Translations under genes and position numbers: made by a program | Notes under the pieces: generated by a model | Database searches by the model: none | The model's input: only the letters and a program-made list of their open reading frames with translations | What the model was told of the DNA's origin: nothing | Shown: in pieces, positions 10,861-22,894 of the stretch | Layout of the letters: each line of letters starts with the position of its first letter | How positions within the stretch are numbered: the stretch's first letter is position 1 | Source: Muscardinus avellanarius | Taxonomy: Eukaryota; Chordata; Mammalia; Rodentia; Gliridae | Reading direction: 5' to 3' | DNA: 64,000 bases | NCBI GenBank assembly: GCA_963383645.1 | Contig: OY726564.1 | Location: forward strand, 110,196,540-110,260,539

Positions 10861-12231
10861 GCATCAAAAAGCCATCAAGCACTTACAAGTTTTTAAATTC
10901 AAACAAAAACCTGTAACTAAGAGGAAGAGGGTATAAAGGAAAAAGCAAAGTGTCAAATGACCCTTTTAGTCCTCTGAGAGATAACCATCAAGCAAAAAGA
11001 TGCACATGGGGTGCACACTCTGCGCCACCCACTGCAGTAGATTCTCAGCATCCAGTGGGAAAGAGAGACCTTGAGCTTACATTCTATCATCCTGAAGCAA
11101 GAAGAAAACATGCAAAAAAAAGTTATCGAGCTGCCAACTCTACGTAGACAAGACGCAATCCCCTCACCTCCAACTGGGTGATGATACCCTATCTCACTAA
11201 GCTGTCACAGTGCCAAGTGTGGCCATGCATGTAAAACACTTCCTCTGGAGCCAGTCACACAGTTCATGGCTCAACATGGCACTAGTGGTTTTCTGGATGT
11301 GCTATTTGAAGCTACCAGCTGTTTCACTCTGATACCTCCTTCATTTGCTGCTAAACTCAGACTGCATTTCTGAGGTTTTCCAAGTGTCCGAGCCTCCTTA
11401 AAGAAGACAGATAACCTTGAACTGGCTGTAAATTGGGCTTAAGCCATGAACAGAGACCCAAGATCGTCACAATCTTCCTTTTAAAGTGCAGTCTTCCAGG
11501 GGTTCCCAGAGGACCCCCATTTTTAATATAAGAAGTGAGAATAGGTAGAGGAAATGAGGCTCCCAGCCCAGGGAGTAGACCTGTCCAGACTAGAGAACAG
11601 TTTTCTGTGGAGGTCCAGAAGAGTGGGTATGAGTGGAGAGGTGGAGAGGGACTGCCCTCAGTCAAGACAGAGCAGCAGTCATACCTCAGACATGTTTAGG
11701 CCTCACAAAAAAGGTGCCGAGTCCCACAGCCACCCCGCCCAGCACAAGATCATTTGTATGTGGTTTCAATAACGTGTTCTGCAAAACCAGGGGTCCTTCA
11801 GCCCACCTACCCACCGAGAAGCGTGCACACCTACCCACAGGCAGAATAGGAAGTCCTGCATATTTTTTATATGGGAAAAGCTTTGTCTAAGGGCTCAGCA
11901 CAATGAAAGGGGACACTTTGTTTGAGCCAAGAAGTTCCTGTACTTAATCCTAAGAGGGTGCCCATCCACATCCCCAGTTTGTCAAAGCCCTCAAGAATGC
12001 TCTTCCTGGAGTATCCCCAAGTCTAGTGGAAGAACTTGGTGTGGGGTAGAAGAGCCCTGTCTTGAGAGTTACAGAAACTTTCCTCCTCACTTAGGCAAGG
12101 TAGAAAGGTCAGAAAGAAAGCATCACTTTAAAGGGCACCTCGCAGGGCGTTGTCTCTACCTTCTAAGAGGAGGAAGGAATAGGCACAGTAATGAATCAGG
12201 TCAGACCCAGGTTTATTGCTTGATTTTCCCT

Positions 12232-12235
<4 letters not shown>
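10861..12235. other. Unique non-coding stretch
   Basis: No recognisable gene or repeat. Open frames near 11357-11890 are short, mutually overlapping and unsupported. Confidence 0.4.

Positions 12236-12285
<50 letters not shown>
12236..12285. repeat. (GA)n microsatellite
   Basis: About 24 uninterrupted GA units, a purine/pyrimidine-asymmetric tract. Confidence 0.97.
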
Positions 12286-12287
<2 letters not shown>

Positions 12288-12689
12288 TGACTCATACAGG
12301 AAACCAAAGTGATCTAAGAAGTAAGGTAAAAAACATGAGACACTGCAATATTATTACTGTACTATAACAGTGGGCACCTTATTTGTTCCTGGGAGCACAG
12401 CTGCTAAATAAAATATCCTGATAAGAAGCTTAAGACAGACCACAGGGCATTGAGTATAATAAACAGATAGCTAGCCATTCAGTAGAAGAAATGAGAGACT
12501 TTTGTTTGCCACCGAGAGAGAGAAACCATGACGTAGAACAAGGCACAGTTGGTTGCTGGGGTTAGTGCTTGAGGAATTTCTCAATTTTAGGACAACCAAA
12601 GACATTTTAAGAATGAGGATAGTCTCAGGCTCAATTAATAGTTCATATGGCCACAATTTCAAAGCCTCATCTAACACTCCAAAAACGTT
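12286..12689. other. Unique non-coding stretch
   Basis: Nothing recognisable. Confidence 0.4.
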
Positions 12690-13865
12690 CTTTTTTAGAT
12701 ACTTTTATTAGTGCATGGTCATTATGCATCATAGTGATGTTTAAAGAGATAAAAGCATGCGCGCACACAGCATTTGGTGTGTTTCCCTCTGGACTCCACC
12801 CTGCTCCTCCGTCCCTCCCTCCCCATACATGTTAGTAGATTGGCAGTGATGCCTTCACAGATAGACACAGCATTATTTGAACTGTCTCCTCCATCAGTTC
12901 TCCTTTTCCACCCCCATCCCTCTACCTCAAAGCCCTCCCACTATTCTACTACTGGTCTTCCTCTTAATTTATTTGTAGACCCTTTTGATCATATTTTCTC
13001 TATATCTTCCACATATGACAGAAAGTATATGGCCCTTGAGTTTCGAAAACTGGCTGATTTCACTTAGTATAATGTGCTCTAATTCCACCCATTTTCTTAC
13101 AAATGACATGATTTTGCTCGCTTTATGTCTGAGTCAAATCCCATTATGTTCATATGCTGATTTTATTTATTCATTCCATTCATGTGCTGATGTACACCAA
13201 GACTGAGTCAATAATATAGCTATTATGAATTGTGCTGCTATAAATCTAATTTTGGAGAGACACTGAGGGATGGTGTGGCCGGGTCATATGGTGGCTCCTT
13301 CTTAGTCTTCTGAGGAACCTCTATTCTGATCTCCGCAGTGCCTGTACTAATGCACAGCCCCACGAACACTGTGTAAGAGCTTTATTTTCTCTACATCCTC
13401 AACAGTATCGTTTGTGTTCTTAATGATTGCCATTCTAATTGAATTTAGATGGAATCTCAGTATAGTTTTGATTTACATTTTCCTGACTAATGATGTTGAA
13501 CATTTGTTCATATATTTGTTGGTCATTCATATTTCTTTTGAGAAAGGTCATTCAGTTCAACTGCCCATTCTTATTGTATTATTTGTATTTTAGTGTTGTT
13601 TTAAACTTTTATATATTCCAGATATTAGTCTTCTACTAGAATAATAGATGGTAGAGATTTCTTCCCATTCTGTAGTCTCTCTCTTGAGACTCTAGATTGT
13701 TTCCTTTGCTGCACAGACACTTTTTAAGTAGATGTTATCCTATTTATTGATTCTCAGTTTTATCTCAAAGCTTTGGGGTCTTATCAGGAAAGTCTCTACC
13801 AATGTTGATATGTTGGAGAGTTAGTTGTATGTTTTCTCCTAGTAACTGCCTTGTTCTCAAGAGTT
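12690..13865 (-). mobile_element. L1 LINE 3' part, antisense
   Basis: It starts with the reverse complement of an L1 3' end (TTTTATTAGTGCATGGTCAT). It runs through a pyrimidine-rich 3' UTR, then into the ORF2-end region recognisable as GATTTCACTTAGTATAATGT, TTCCACCCATTTTCTTACAA, TATTATGAATTGTGCTGCTA and CATTTTCCTGACTAATGATG. All frames are broken. It is a 5'-truncated, inactive copy, clearly diverged from the younger L1 pieces further right. Confidence 0.8.
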
Positions 13866-14100
13866 GGCAGTTAGTACTAGCTGCCAGCTGAGAGCTCAGT
13901 TAGGGCTGTAGGCCAGGGGCTTTGGTTTCCCTCTAATGGGTCTCAATGTGTGGTTTCTTGGGCTTCCTCAGAGCATGGTGGCTGAGCTCTAAGAAGAAGA
14001 ATTCCAAGAAAGGTGAAAGGAGAGGAGAGACCTCAAGAGATACATGGCAGTATCTCTACGACATTCTATTGGTAAAATTAAAAAGAGAGAGAGAAAGCAA
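13866..14100 (-). repeat. Possible old interspersed repeat
   Basis: The words TGTGTGGTTTCTTGGGCTTC and CAGAGCATGGTGGCTGAGCT resemble a common ancient mammalian repeat. Family not assigned. Confidence 0.25.
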
Positions 14101-14204
14101 ACTCCACTGCTTGGTTGGAATGATGGGGGGGGGGAGGAAAGGAAAGGAATGGAAAGAAAGGGAAAAATAGAAGGGAAGAAAAAGGAAGGGAAAAGAGAAG
14201 AAGA

Positions 14205-14387
14205 GCCGGGCATGGTGGCGCATGCTTGTAATCCCCGCGCTTGGGAGGCAGAGACAGGAGGATCGCGCAGGTTCGAAGCCAGCCGCGCGCGCTGGCTTAG
14301 GAGACCCTGTTTCCAAATAAAAATGTAAAAATAGGTCTGGGAGTGTAGCCCGGAGGTAGAAGGGCTTCCAGGAACCCCAGTACCACC

Positions 14388-14390
<3 letters not shown>
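14205..14390 (+). mobile_element. B1-ID composite SINE, young-looking
   Basis: Head GCCGGGCATGGTGGCGCATG with GTAATCCCCGCGCTTGGGAG, GGATCGCGCAGGTTCGAAGC and an AGACCCTGTTTCCAAATAAA linker. The ID-like tail reads GGTCTGGGAGTGTAGCCCGG ... CCCCAGTACCACC. Many CpG sites are still present, which suggests a fairly recent insertion. The tail runs into a long GA tract. Confidence 0.9.
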
Positions 14391-14439
<49 letters not shown>

Positions 14440-14514
14440 AGGAAAGAGGGAGAGGGGAGAGGAGGGGGAGAAAAAAAGAGAAGAGTGCTATTCATCTTTA
14501 ACCAACCATACAGT

Positions 14515-14551
<37 letters not shown>

Positions 14552-14632
14552 CCCCCCCCCTGTGTGTGTTTGTCTATCTGTCTGTCACTCTCTCTTATAC
14601 ACACACATACACACACACACACACACACACTC
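14391..14632. repeat. Compound (GA)n ... (CT)n ... (CA)n tract
   Basis: GA repeats (14391-14431) and purine-rich sequence to about 14482 are followed after a short unique gap by CT repeats (14517-14551), a run of C (14552-14561), TG and TCTG pieces and a CA tract (14597-14631). The GA and CT blocks are inverted complements of each other. Confidence 0.95.
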
Positions 14633-15360
14633 ATCCCAGGGCTGTGATTTCTAACACTGAACCCTAGATCATCTCTTTACTGCCAAGCTCTTGCAGAGAG
14701 AGAGTCTTTTGTGAACCACTTGGTGTATTTCTATTGGCAGCTCCCTAAGCCTTAGAAACAAGCCCAGGAGAATCTGGTTGCAGGACCCGTCCATTGAATC
14801 GCTCTTCCCCCGCCAAGCAGTCTCCTTCCCAAACTTCTTTGCTTTTCAGTCACCCAAATTGTGACCAACAAATTAATTACAGTGCTTGCGTGTCTTTTTC
14901 TAGTTCTAATTTCATTTGTTTACCTTTAAAAAACATGAATGAGTTCACTTTAATTGAAAGATATGCATGTGCCATCTTCAATAAGAAGCAAAATTTGAAA
15001 TATCTCTGCATCTTATCCAGCACTGGCATAGATATAACAAGATCTTCAAAATGTTCATGATGGCCATATACAATAAAAGTTCCCCAAACCTAACTCTAGT
15101 TCGATAATTCTGCTCTCTGAAAGTATAGTTTAACTGTCTGAACCTGGTCTACTCTAGAAAGACACACAATGTGTCAAATTTTCAAACACAACTTAATTTG
15201 GGTAGAGCTATACTTTTCTGGTAGTTTTGAGACACTAAGAAATTTTAAAATTTTTCTCTTGAAACAAACCCCCAGCACTGTATAGACCCTGACTAGTCTC
15301 GTGTATATTAAAGACTAGTAAGAAGTCTGGAGGGAAAAGAGAAAGAGACAAAGCCAGATG
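14633..15360. other. Unique non-coding stretch
   Basis: Nothing recognisable. AT-rich, with all frames short. Confidence 0.4.
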
Positions 15361-15559
15361 AGAAAAAAGAGGGGTTCCGGGCGTGGTGGCGCATGCTTGT
15401 AATCCCCGCGCTTGGGAGGTGGAGACAGGAGAATCGCGCAGGTTCAAAGCCAGCCGCACTGGCTTAAGAGACCCTGTTTCTAAATAAAAATATAAAATAG
15501 GTCTGGGAGTTTCCAGGAACCCCAGAATCACCATCAAAAGAAAAAAAGAAAAAAGAGGG
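15361..15559 (+). mobile_element. B1-ID SINE with 13-bp target-site duplication
   Basis: The SINE body runs from 15375 (CCGGGCGTGGTGGCGCATGC) to an A-rich tail. The direct repeat AGAAAAAAGAGGG lies at 15361-15373 and again at 15547-15559. The ID tail is shorter than in other copies, lacking the GTAGCCCGGAGGTAGAAGGG part, so its pol III A box is damaged. The boundaries are well supported by the duplication. Confidence 0.9.
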
Positions 15560-17520
15560 AGGCAATGTTTCTAATTCCTACTTTGTCCCTAGTCTAGAGT
15601 GAACCGGAAGCTGCCAGAACTGCAAATAGCTAACTCTCTTCCAGTCCTGCCAGAAAACCAAGATTCTGACCTTGGGCAACTGCTGAGACTTTGCCCAAGG
15701 TCAGTCACTGATTAATCAAGTTGAACCAGAGATAAGGTTGAGCTATCCCCAGCAAAGTTTCTCCTTCCTTACCTTACAGAAGAACTTGCGAGAGATAAAG
15801 AGGCAAGAGCCAAAGAGACAAGGAGACCAGAGTCAAAGGGGCCCATGAGAAAGCTTTCTCCTACTGCAGCTTTCAGCCAACTATTGATTGCCAGCTTTGG
15901 TATCGGGTTATGAATATTGAAAAGGAAAAGATAGAATCAGCAAGTGTGTGTGAGTTGTGACAAATCACCAGATCTTGGCTTATATTGATTAATTGCAATT
16001 CATTATCTAGACAGGTGATGGGCATTCATGTTGTCTCTGCCTCCTGGAGATTACCAACAGCCAAATCTTTCAAACACCGAGGTGAGAAACCTGGAGGAAC
16101 TCAAGACAGTGAGTGATCAGTCGCTCAATGTTCTGTTTTATTAGTCTTTTCCTTTCACTGGCGCATAGAGAAACAAATTTCTAACTCAGATAATCCTGGG
16201 CCTTCATCTGGAGGTAAGAAAGTAAAACAGGTTTTCCTCTAAGGAGAAAAAAGAGCCAGAGTAGGAAAAACACGCAGTACCATGTACCTTTGCTTTCAGG
16301 TGTGAAGGTCATGTCCTCTCCTCTCCCCGCATCTTTTCCTGTTCCCCACTTCCTTGCCTACCCAGTTCATGCCCAGACTCCATTTCCTCCAGGAGTCTCT
16401 CCTGACACCACACATGAGGCCACCTGCTGCTCTTCTGAGCTCACTTGTTCCTGTGCACAGCCCCACAACAGCCCACAATCCATGGCTTAGAAGTTATCTG
16501 TGCATGTGTCTTTCAAAGAGAGAAGGCTGGAAAAAAAAAAATGTCTTATTCTGCTTTGCATCATTGAATTCTAAACCCAAGTCTAGCACGTGGAGGATAT
16601 TAAATCCACATTGAATCTAACTGAATGGGTTTTTAACACACTGCTGTTTGGCTTTTAGCATCTTCTTTATTTTCCTCTAGGTCACTGAGTAAGTTACTTT
16701 AGTATATCTCACATGATGCTGAGTTAAGTACATCTCCAGATTGCTTTAAGCTTGTCTGGTATCTGGTCTCTGCTTTGTAAAACATGAGTGAACACTTCAC
16801 CATTCTGATCAAGCCACAGTACAGTATTTTCTTACCTTTTTTTGTCACTGTTGTTGTTCTGAGGTATCCTTTGCATGCCTTTCCCAAGAGAAAGTGTTTC
16901 TTACTAAGTCATCACATCCTCCTACTAAGTCAAGGGCAGAGGTGTGTGAAATGAGTCCATTCCGGACATGTGGTTTCTCTGAATGAAGAGGCCAACAGTG
17001 CCGTGCCCTTGGCAGCCCTTCGCAGACACTCTTGCACACACAGGTAGGTTCATGTACAGAAGCATGCCCAATCGCAAATGGTTCCTAGTTTAGCCTTAGA
17101 AAACCCATATAAAGCTTTTCAATACCATAAGGACTGTTAACAGATTTCAGATGCATATAATTATTTTTTAATGGCACCTGAAAGGATTATTTTCTGTTTC
17201 TCTTCCTTTCAATGTTCCATTGTCAGACTTCAAGCCCCTGAATGTCTTCAGATGCCTTCTGGTAAGTTTCTTTTTTTACTTTCCACGATTTCCAAAACCA
17301 AAGGTAGTGAAGTCTTGCTGTTGACATGCCAGTTGTCTGGATGGAGCTTACTGATTCTCTGCATGTGGATGGGACTCTTTTGGCCCCCTGTACATGGATG
17401 CTCTCATGATTATGTAATATGTGCATAGTATGTATCCTAGTAGTATGTATACTAGAGACTTGTTGAAAGAATCATTTCAAACAAGCTTATGAATACTCAT
17501 GAAGCTATCAATACTAATTC
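15560..17520. other. Unique non-coding stretch
   Basis: No repeat family or exon is recognised. A perfect inverted pair lies at 15670-15707 (GACCTTGGGCAA ... TTGCCCAAGGTC) and can form a stem. Confidence 0.4.
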
Positions 17521-17660
17521 CAGTATTATGAGTGGGGAGGGGAAAAGAGTGGAGTGTGATCTGGGGGGAATGAACCGAGTGCTATGTACATGTTTAGTTT
17601 ATCATACTAAGATTCAGTAAGATGTATGGTTACTATGCATCAGTAAAAGTATATTAAAAA
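17521..17660 (+). mobile_element. L1 3' end fragment, sense
   Basis: A G-rich 3' UTR piece (GGGGAGGGGAAAAGAGTGG) leads to AAGATGTATGGTTACTATGC and CATCAGTAAAAGTA. This is a diverged version of the L1 terminus CAATGCACCAATAAA found elsewhere in the window. Confidence 0.55.
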
Positions 17661-18239
17661 TAAAAAGTTAGAAATGCAGAAAGAAAAATTAGAAAAATCT
17701 TCCAGATTGGCATTTAGAAAGTTTGTGGCCTCAAATACTTTAAAGAAAGAAGTGTTATATGAATAGGTAAGTAGGTGAATAGGTATGAAGATGGATAAGT
17801 AGGTATGTACGTAAGTAAGGAGAAAAGCAGTATTTCCTACAAACTTCAGCACTGGGCCTCAATTTTCGGTTCTCCAAAACGAGGAGGGCTGGACTAGTTG
17901 AGTCCATTCTGCCATTTGGGTCTAGTGATCGGCGAACAACTTTCCATCTCATTCCCTCTCCTGTTCTCCCTGACTTCCTTTTCCAGGAATCTTTTCAAGG
18001 TGACTCTAGACCTCCTGAGGTCTGCTTTCTTAAATTTCCGTTCTTTATTGCCCTGGAATTCTAAGCGCTTCTCAGTTTATGGCTAGCTCCACCATGGTGG
18101 CCAGTTACCCTTCAACCTTTAAATGTTTTCTTCATGTTAACAAGTACCAAAGAAAGGCACCTGACTTCCCTGCTTCCTGTGGGGAATGATTCTGAAGTGG
18201 CCTGAAAAGTCAACACCACTTCCTTAGATGCCCCTCCCC
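17661..18239. other. Unique stretch with degenerate GTAG repeats
   Basis: A degenerate GTAG/GTAT run lies at 17764-17822. Nothing else is recognised. Confidence 0.4.
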
Positions 18240-18720
18240 CAGCCTGCAGAGCCAGGGCCCGGTCGGTCATCTGTTTGTAATTGAACCAGCCCCCATATTA
18301 GCCACAGGCTCCAGTTTCACAGCTGGGATGAGCTGTGGCAGCCTTTCCCAAACACCTCCAGCCTGCGGAGAGCTGTCATGGATATCTCTTCACGTGGATA
18401 GTTTCCCTTTTAATATTTATAAACACAAAAGTACTTTTCTCTCCCCCACTTGAGATGCATATATTCATTCATTAAAACGCATTGACGTTGCTGAGGTAAT
18501 GGCCTGTCGACAAATTTATAGCAGGAACTATCTCACTGCCTGCAGGCCTGTGCATTTTAATATAATTAAAAGGCTCCTGTTTGGAATCTTAACTAATTAA
18601 CATTCATGCCTCCCTCCTTCCACCTGCCATTCCCGATCTGCTGTCTTTTAGCAGACTGATGTCGGCCCAATTAATGCCACCACCAAGGCAGGCAGGGAAG
18701 AAAGGGGTTGATGCTACTGA
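18240..18720. promoter_or_regulatory. Candidate conserved non-coding element
   Basis: A repeat-free block with a dense series of short palindromic and homeodomain-like words: TTGTAATTGAACC, TTTTAATATAATTAAAAGG, CTTAACTAATTAACATTC and CGGCCCAATTAATGCCACC. It also has long stretches of balanced composition with no microsatellites. This is the texture of vertebrate developmental enhancers. No coding frame is present. The call rests on appearance only. Confidence 0.3.
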
Positions 18721-19117
18721 ACACTGGCTTTTATATGAAAAAGAGCACTTTAACTAATGGATATCTCTTTCTGGCCGACGAAGAGAATGAGGAAGAGGCT
18801 CTTGTGAACCTAGGAATTTGGTAGGGATGGGACCATTGAGCAAGGAGTTTAAGTTAAATTGCGCACACACTGAAAGTCTACTCAGCATTAAGAGTTGTCC
18901 CAAGTGTCATTTGTGCTGGAAATCATAGAATAGGAACTTGAAAAAGCAGGTAATCGATAAAAACAAACCAAGAAAGAAGGAAATAAAGCAGAACGTGGCA
19001 GTAGCAGGTGTCACCACTCTAGCTAAGAAAAGTCATTCACACAAGCAAATGGGTTTGCATACTTGGGACCCGTGAGAGCCAATCGGGTTCCCAGGGATGG
19101 TCACACCGTTCCAGTAA
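18721..19117. other. Unique non-coding stretch
   Basis: Nothing recognisable. Confidence 0.4.
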
Positions 19118-19492
19118 CTCTCTTACACTATTCCTCTCACTGTCGCAAAATACCACAAACTGAGTAACTTGTAAACAGCAGAAATTTATTTTTCACAATC
19201 CTATAGGCTAGGAGGTTCAAGGTCAAGGCAGATTCTGTGTCTGGTGGGGACTGCTTTCTGCTTCTAAGATGGTGCCTGGTGGCTTCATCCCCCACCAGGG
19301 GCAAACACTGCATTTTCATAAGAATGAATATAAAAAGGCCAAATTTTCTCTCTCAAAACCATTTGTAATAGCAATAGTTTCCCTCATGACAGTAGAACCC
19401 TCGTGGCTTATCACCACATAAAGGCCCCACCTCTGAATTCTGTTGCAATATGAATTTCAGAGAGACACAAACATTCAAACCATAATAGTCAC
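19118..19492 (-). mobile_element. Old LTR-like repeat, antisense
   Basis: On the minus strand it begins CTATTATGGTTTGAATGTTT and GTGTCTCTCTGAAATTCATA, passes GGGGCCTTTATGTGGTGATA and ends near GAAAAATAAATTTCTGCTGT and TTTTGCGACAGTGAGAGG. This is the pattern of a widespread mammalian repeat of LTR/MaLR type, with its AATAAA signal near the right end. The subfamily is uncertain. Confidence 0.55.
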
Positions 19493-19499
19493 TTATTTT

Positions 19500-20315
19500 C
19501 ATTTGTCTCTTAATGAAAATTTCTTTGCCTTAGAAAGAGAACACTAATGGAAAAGGGAGCAATGGCAAGTGATGAGGGTACTTACAATCACACTTTCCTC
19601 AGATCTGGACCCTTTACACTGTTGGTGGGGTTGAAAATTAGTACAGCCACTATGGAGATCAGTTTGAAGGTCCCTCAGAAGAGGAGGAATGGAATCACCC
19701 TATGACCCAGCTATACTTCTCCTGGGTATCTTTCCAAAGGAATGGAAGTCAGAATAGTATAGTGATACATGCAGCTCCATGTTTAGAGAACAATTCATAA
19801 TTGCCACACTACGAAATCAGCATAGGTGCCCCATCAGCTGATGAATGGGCTATGAAACTGTGATATATTCACACAGCGAAATTTTACTCAGCCATAAGGA
19901 AGAACAAAATTCTGTCATTTGGAGGAAAATGGACAGAACTAGGGAATATTATGCTGAGATAGGCCATTCTCAGAAAGCCAAGTGTTGTGTGTTTTAACTC
20001 ATATGTGGGGGCTAGAGAGAAAATAGGGATCAAGCAGGACTTTAGCTAAATGAGGGGAGACCAGACCTGTCAGATGGTGCGAAGGGATTGGGGAAAGGAG
20101 ACGGGAGGGGAAATGGGGCTTGAGGAAGGAAGCAATCCAAATAATGTTATGTCCATATATGAAGGTATCTACAATCTAAGATGCACAGGAGGGAGGAGGG
20201 GGTATCAATATGGGATGGGAAAGAAATCTACCAGGTGTTGTGTGCGTGAATGTTTGTATCACACTAAACCTCAATATGGTGTGTAATTATAATGCACCAA
20301 TAAAAAACATATTTA
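19500..20315 (+). mobile_element. L1 LINE 3' part, sense
   Basis: Recognisable L1 ORF2-end and 3' UTR words in order: TTTACACTGTTGGTGGGGTT, AGTACAGCCACTATGGAGAT, ATGACCCAGCTATACTTCTC, TTTTACTCAGCCATAAGGAA and AACTCATATGTGGGGGCTAG. It ends with ATAATGCACCAATAAAAAAC. It is 5'-truncated, and frames are broken. The AATAAA signal overlaps the terminal motif. Confidence 0.85.
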
Positions 20316-21373
20316 AAAATCAATGAAAAAAGTTTCCTTAGGTTTGTGAGAGCCTGTCACAAAGGACAGAGTTAAGCACTATTTGGTTTCTAGTAGTAGA
20401 AATGGGAATCCTGGCAGCATCTGTGATCAGTGACCATGAATCTGAGTTTGGGGAAATTGGGAGGAAGAAGAAATGGCTTTCGGGGTTCTGCTTTTTCCCA
20501 CACTTTGCTCTTCCTAATCACGAGACTCTTGAGAACGTGTTGTCCTGTGATGACAGCAAGAGTTCCTATAGAAAGCCACCTAGAGAAACACCTAACTTTT
20601 GGGCTAGCTGAATGTAGCCAGGTTACGTCACCACTGTGAGTCTCATGCACACAGAGGGGTGACAATACTTTCTTCAGAGAACTTCAGTGAAGACTGAATG
20701 AGAAGAAGGCTTTCAGTGCCGGGTGCAAAGCTCAGTCAATATTAACTCCATTCACAGACCATGGTGAGACAAAGTGTAGAAGTGGCAGCCACTCCAAGTT
20801 GCAGGGAAAATCATTTTTTTCAGAAAGAACAAAGGAAAATAGGGTGACAAAAGTGTGCGTAATGAGTTTTTAAAAAAGCCAAAATTGATTTTATTACATC
20901 TCTGAGCCCATCTTGCCCATCACACTGGGTATTAATAATGGAACAAAGAAGGGTTGCAGAATCAAGATAAAAATAAATCAAAAGCACCGGATTTATGCAA
21001 CAGGTACATGTAGTTTGTCCATTGATGAGTCACTGGTCTGAGGCTCCGCTTAGATTCAGCAGGAAGTCCAGTGGACAGGCTGAAGCTTAATAGTCCTTCC
21101 ACTGTGGTTGCTCCCATTGTGAGCTTGGGGCTCTTTATTTCCAGAGAGGCTGGGTAAGCACAGTCCTCCTGGATGAGATCATGTAGGGACTGGATTGCTG
21201 ACCCATTCAAAGAGAATGCCTTCTACATTTTCTGGCTATCAAACTCCCACTCACCCTCTTCAGGCCAGTTCCATGTCCCTTCCTCTAGAAAGTCATCCTT
21301 GTCACCCATCAGAAATAATGACTCCTTACTTTGGGTCTCATTTTACTAACATTTACAAGTCCCTCTTCCCCAG
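20316..21373. other. Mostly unique stretch
   Basis: A weak antisense MIR-like piece may lie near 20660-20760 (GAAGACTGAATGAGAAGAAG ... TCAGTCAATATTAACTCC). Nothing else is recognised. Confidence 0.35.
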
Positions 21374-21436
21374 TGATGATGATGATGGTGATGACGATGA
21401 TGATGATGATGGTGATGATGATGGCGATGATGAATG
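21374..21436. repeat. (GAT)n imperfect trinucleotide repeat
   Basis: About 20 GAT units with GGT, GAC and GGC variants. The aspartate run in the overlapping open frame comes from this repeat. Confidence 0.95.
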
Positions 21437-21439
21437 TTT

Positions 21440-21640
21440 GCCGACAGTGATTAAAGACTTTCTAAGAACCAAATACTACACTGTTTTACGGGCACCATCT
21501 CAGTTTAACCCTTGGTGGTGCATATTTTAATTATTCCCCATCTTACCAAAGATAAAAGTAAAATCTAGAGAATATTTTGAACTTTTTAACCATGATCACT
21601 CAAGGGTTAAAATAGGATTAAGACCCTGGTAGTCCTAAAC
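21440..21640 (+). mobile_element. MIR-like fragment, sense
   Basis: Weak MIR order: ACTACACTGTTTTACGGGCA, then CATATTTTAATTATTCCCCA, TCTTACCAAAGATAAAAGTA and ATCACTCAAGGGTTAAAATA. Strongly diverged. Confidence 0.35.
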
Positions 21641-22210
21641 ATTCTTACTTGTATTGTCTCTTCTGAAATGTTTGGTACACATCAGGGACTCCATAAAAAT
21701 CTGTATACAGATTGAGGATCATCTTGATGGGATAGGAGGAACAGGATGCCTGACCAGTAGGGCTGGTCTGAAATGGGCAAACTGTCATGCAGATTCCCAG
21801 AGGAGGGAGGACACTACCAAGTCCATCATCTTTATCACTTGATTCCCCTAGCCATGTTCCAAATTTGATTTGAAGTCAAAATTTCCTTGAAACAGATTCA
21901 TCCCAAGAAGAAGGATATGGATAAATGAGTTTATACCTTTTAATTCTTGTGTTTTGCTGAAATGTTATTGTTGGTGATGCGCTTATGCAGCAGTGAAATG
22001 GTTGGAGCCTAGATGATGAGGGAGAGATCTATTTGGGGCTTCGGCTTGTTAATCCAAATCCATATGATAAAGAAAAGACTCCAGAGGCCAATCTGGCTTG
22101 AGGTCTACAGGATAAAGGAGTGCCTTGTGGTCTAAGACAGTCATCCATAAAACCATGGTAATAAACCTCCCCCAACTACTCATTTTGAGATACATGTGAG
22201 ACCCTTTAGA

Positions 22211-22212
<2 letters not shown>
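21641..22212. other. Unique non-coding stretch
   Basis: Nothing recognisable. Confidence 0.4.

Positions 22213-22256
<44 letters not shown>
22213..22256. repeat. (GT)n microsatellite
   Basis: About 21 uninterrupted GT units. Confidence 0.97.
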
Positions 22257-22258
<2 letters not shown>

Positions 22259-22894
22259 GTTCTTTAGAGAAAACAGTTACTGCCAACTCCCCTTAAGGAC
22301 ATATCTCCTTAAGTTACCTACCTTGAAATTGAGCCCTAAGACAATGCTTGAAATGTATTCTCTTCTTCTCCTGAGCGGCCAACAAGACAGGAACTGCTAT
22401 CTGACAGGGTGTAGTAAATAAGCGAGAAGGGAATCCTTGTAAGGCTTCTGCACGTCTTTCAGAGAACTATAAGAGGTGAGAGAGATCATGGAATTCTAAT
22501 TCTCTCATTGCACAGGTGAAGAATTGAGGGCAGGAAGTGCTTGTGGGATGAGAGATTGGCTACCGGACCAAGATAAATGCAGAAAGTTCACAGAAGAGCC
22601 GAGACGACAACTCAGAGCATCAAACGTCTATTCATATTGTGCTATTCCTTTCTTTTTCATAGCTGAGAGTAATACTTTCAATTTTGAAGTCTCAGGAACT
22701 GAGAAATAGGGAGGAAAGAGCAGAGATGAGTAAGAGAAAAGAAGAGGTAATATCTTAGAAACCATTTAAGAAAGAGTGGGGAAAAGTTTTGTTGCTAGTG
22801 GCAAAAAGAAGATTTAAAAATGAGAAAAATATAAGCAAATGACGAGAGTTTTTCCAACAAGCTAAAGAATATGAGCAAGAAAAACAAATAAAAG
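22257..22894. other. Unique non-coding stretch
   Basis: Nothing recognisable; purine-rich in its right half. Confidence 0.4.

Noticed and set aside
10697..10882. Arginine/serine-rich frame resembling an RS domain.
   Set aside because: It is the minus-strand translation of the CTC/CTA/CTT trinucleotide tract.
14044..14495. Lys/Glu/Arg-rich and Ser/Phe/Leu-rich frames on both strands.
   Set aside because: They are translations of GA/CT purine-pyrimidine tracts and of a SINE.
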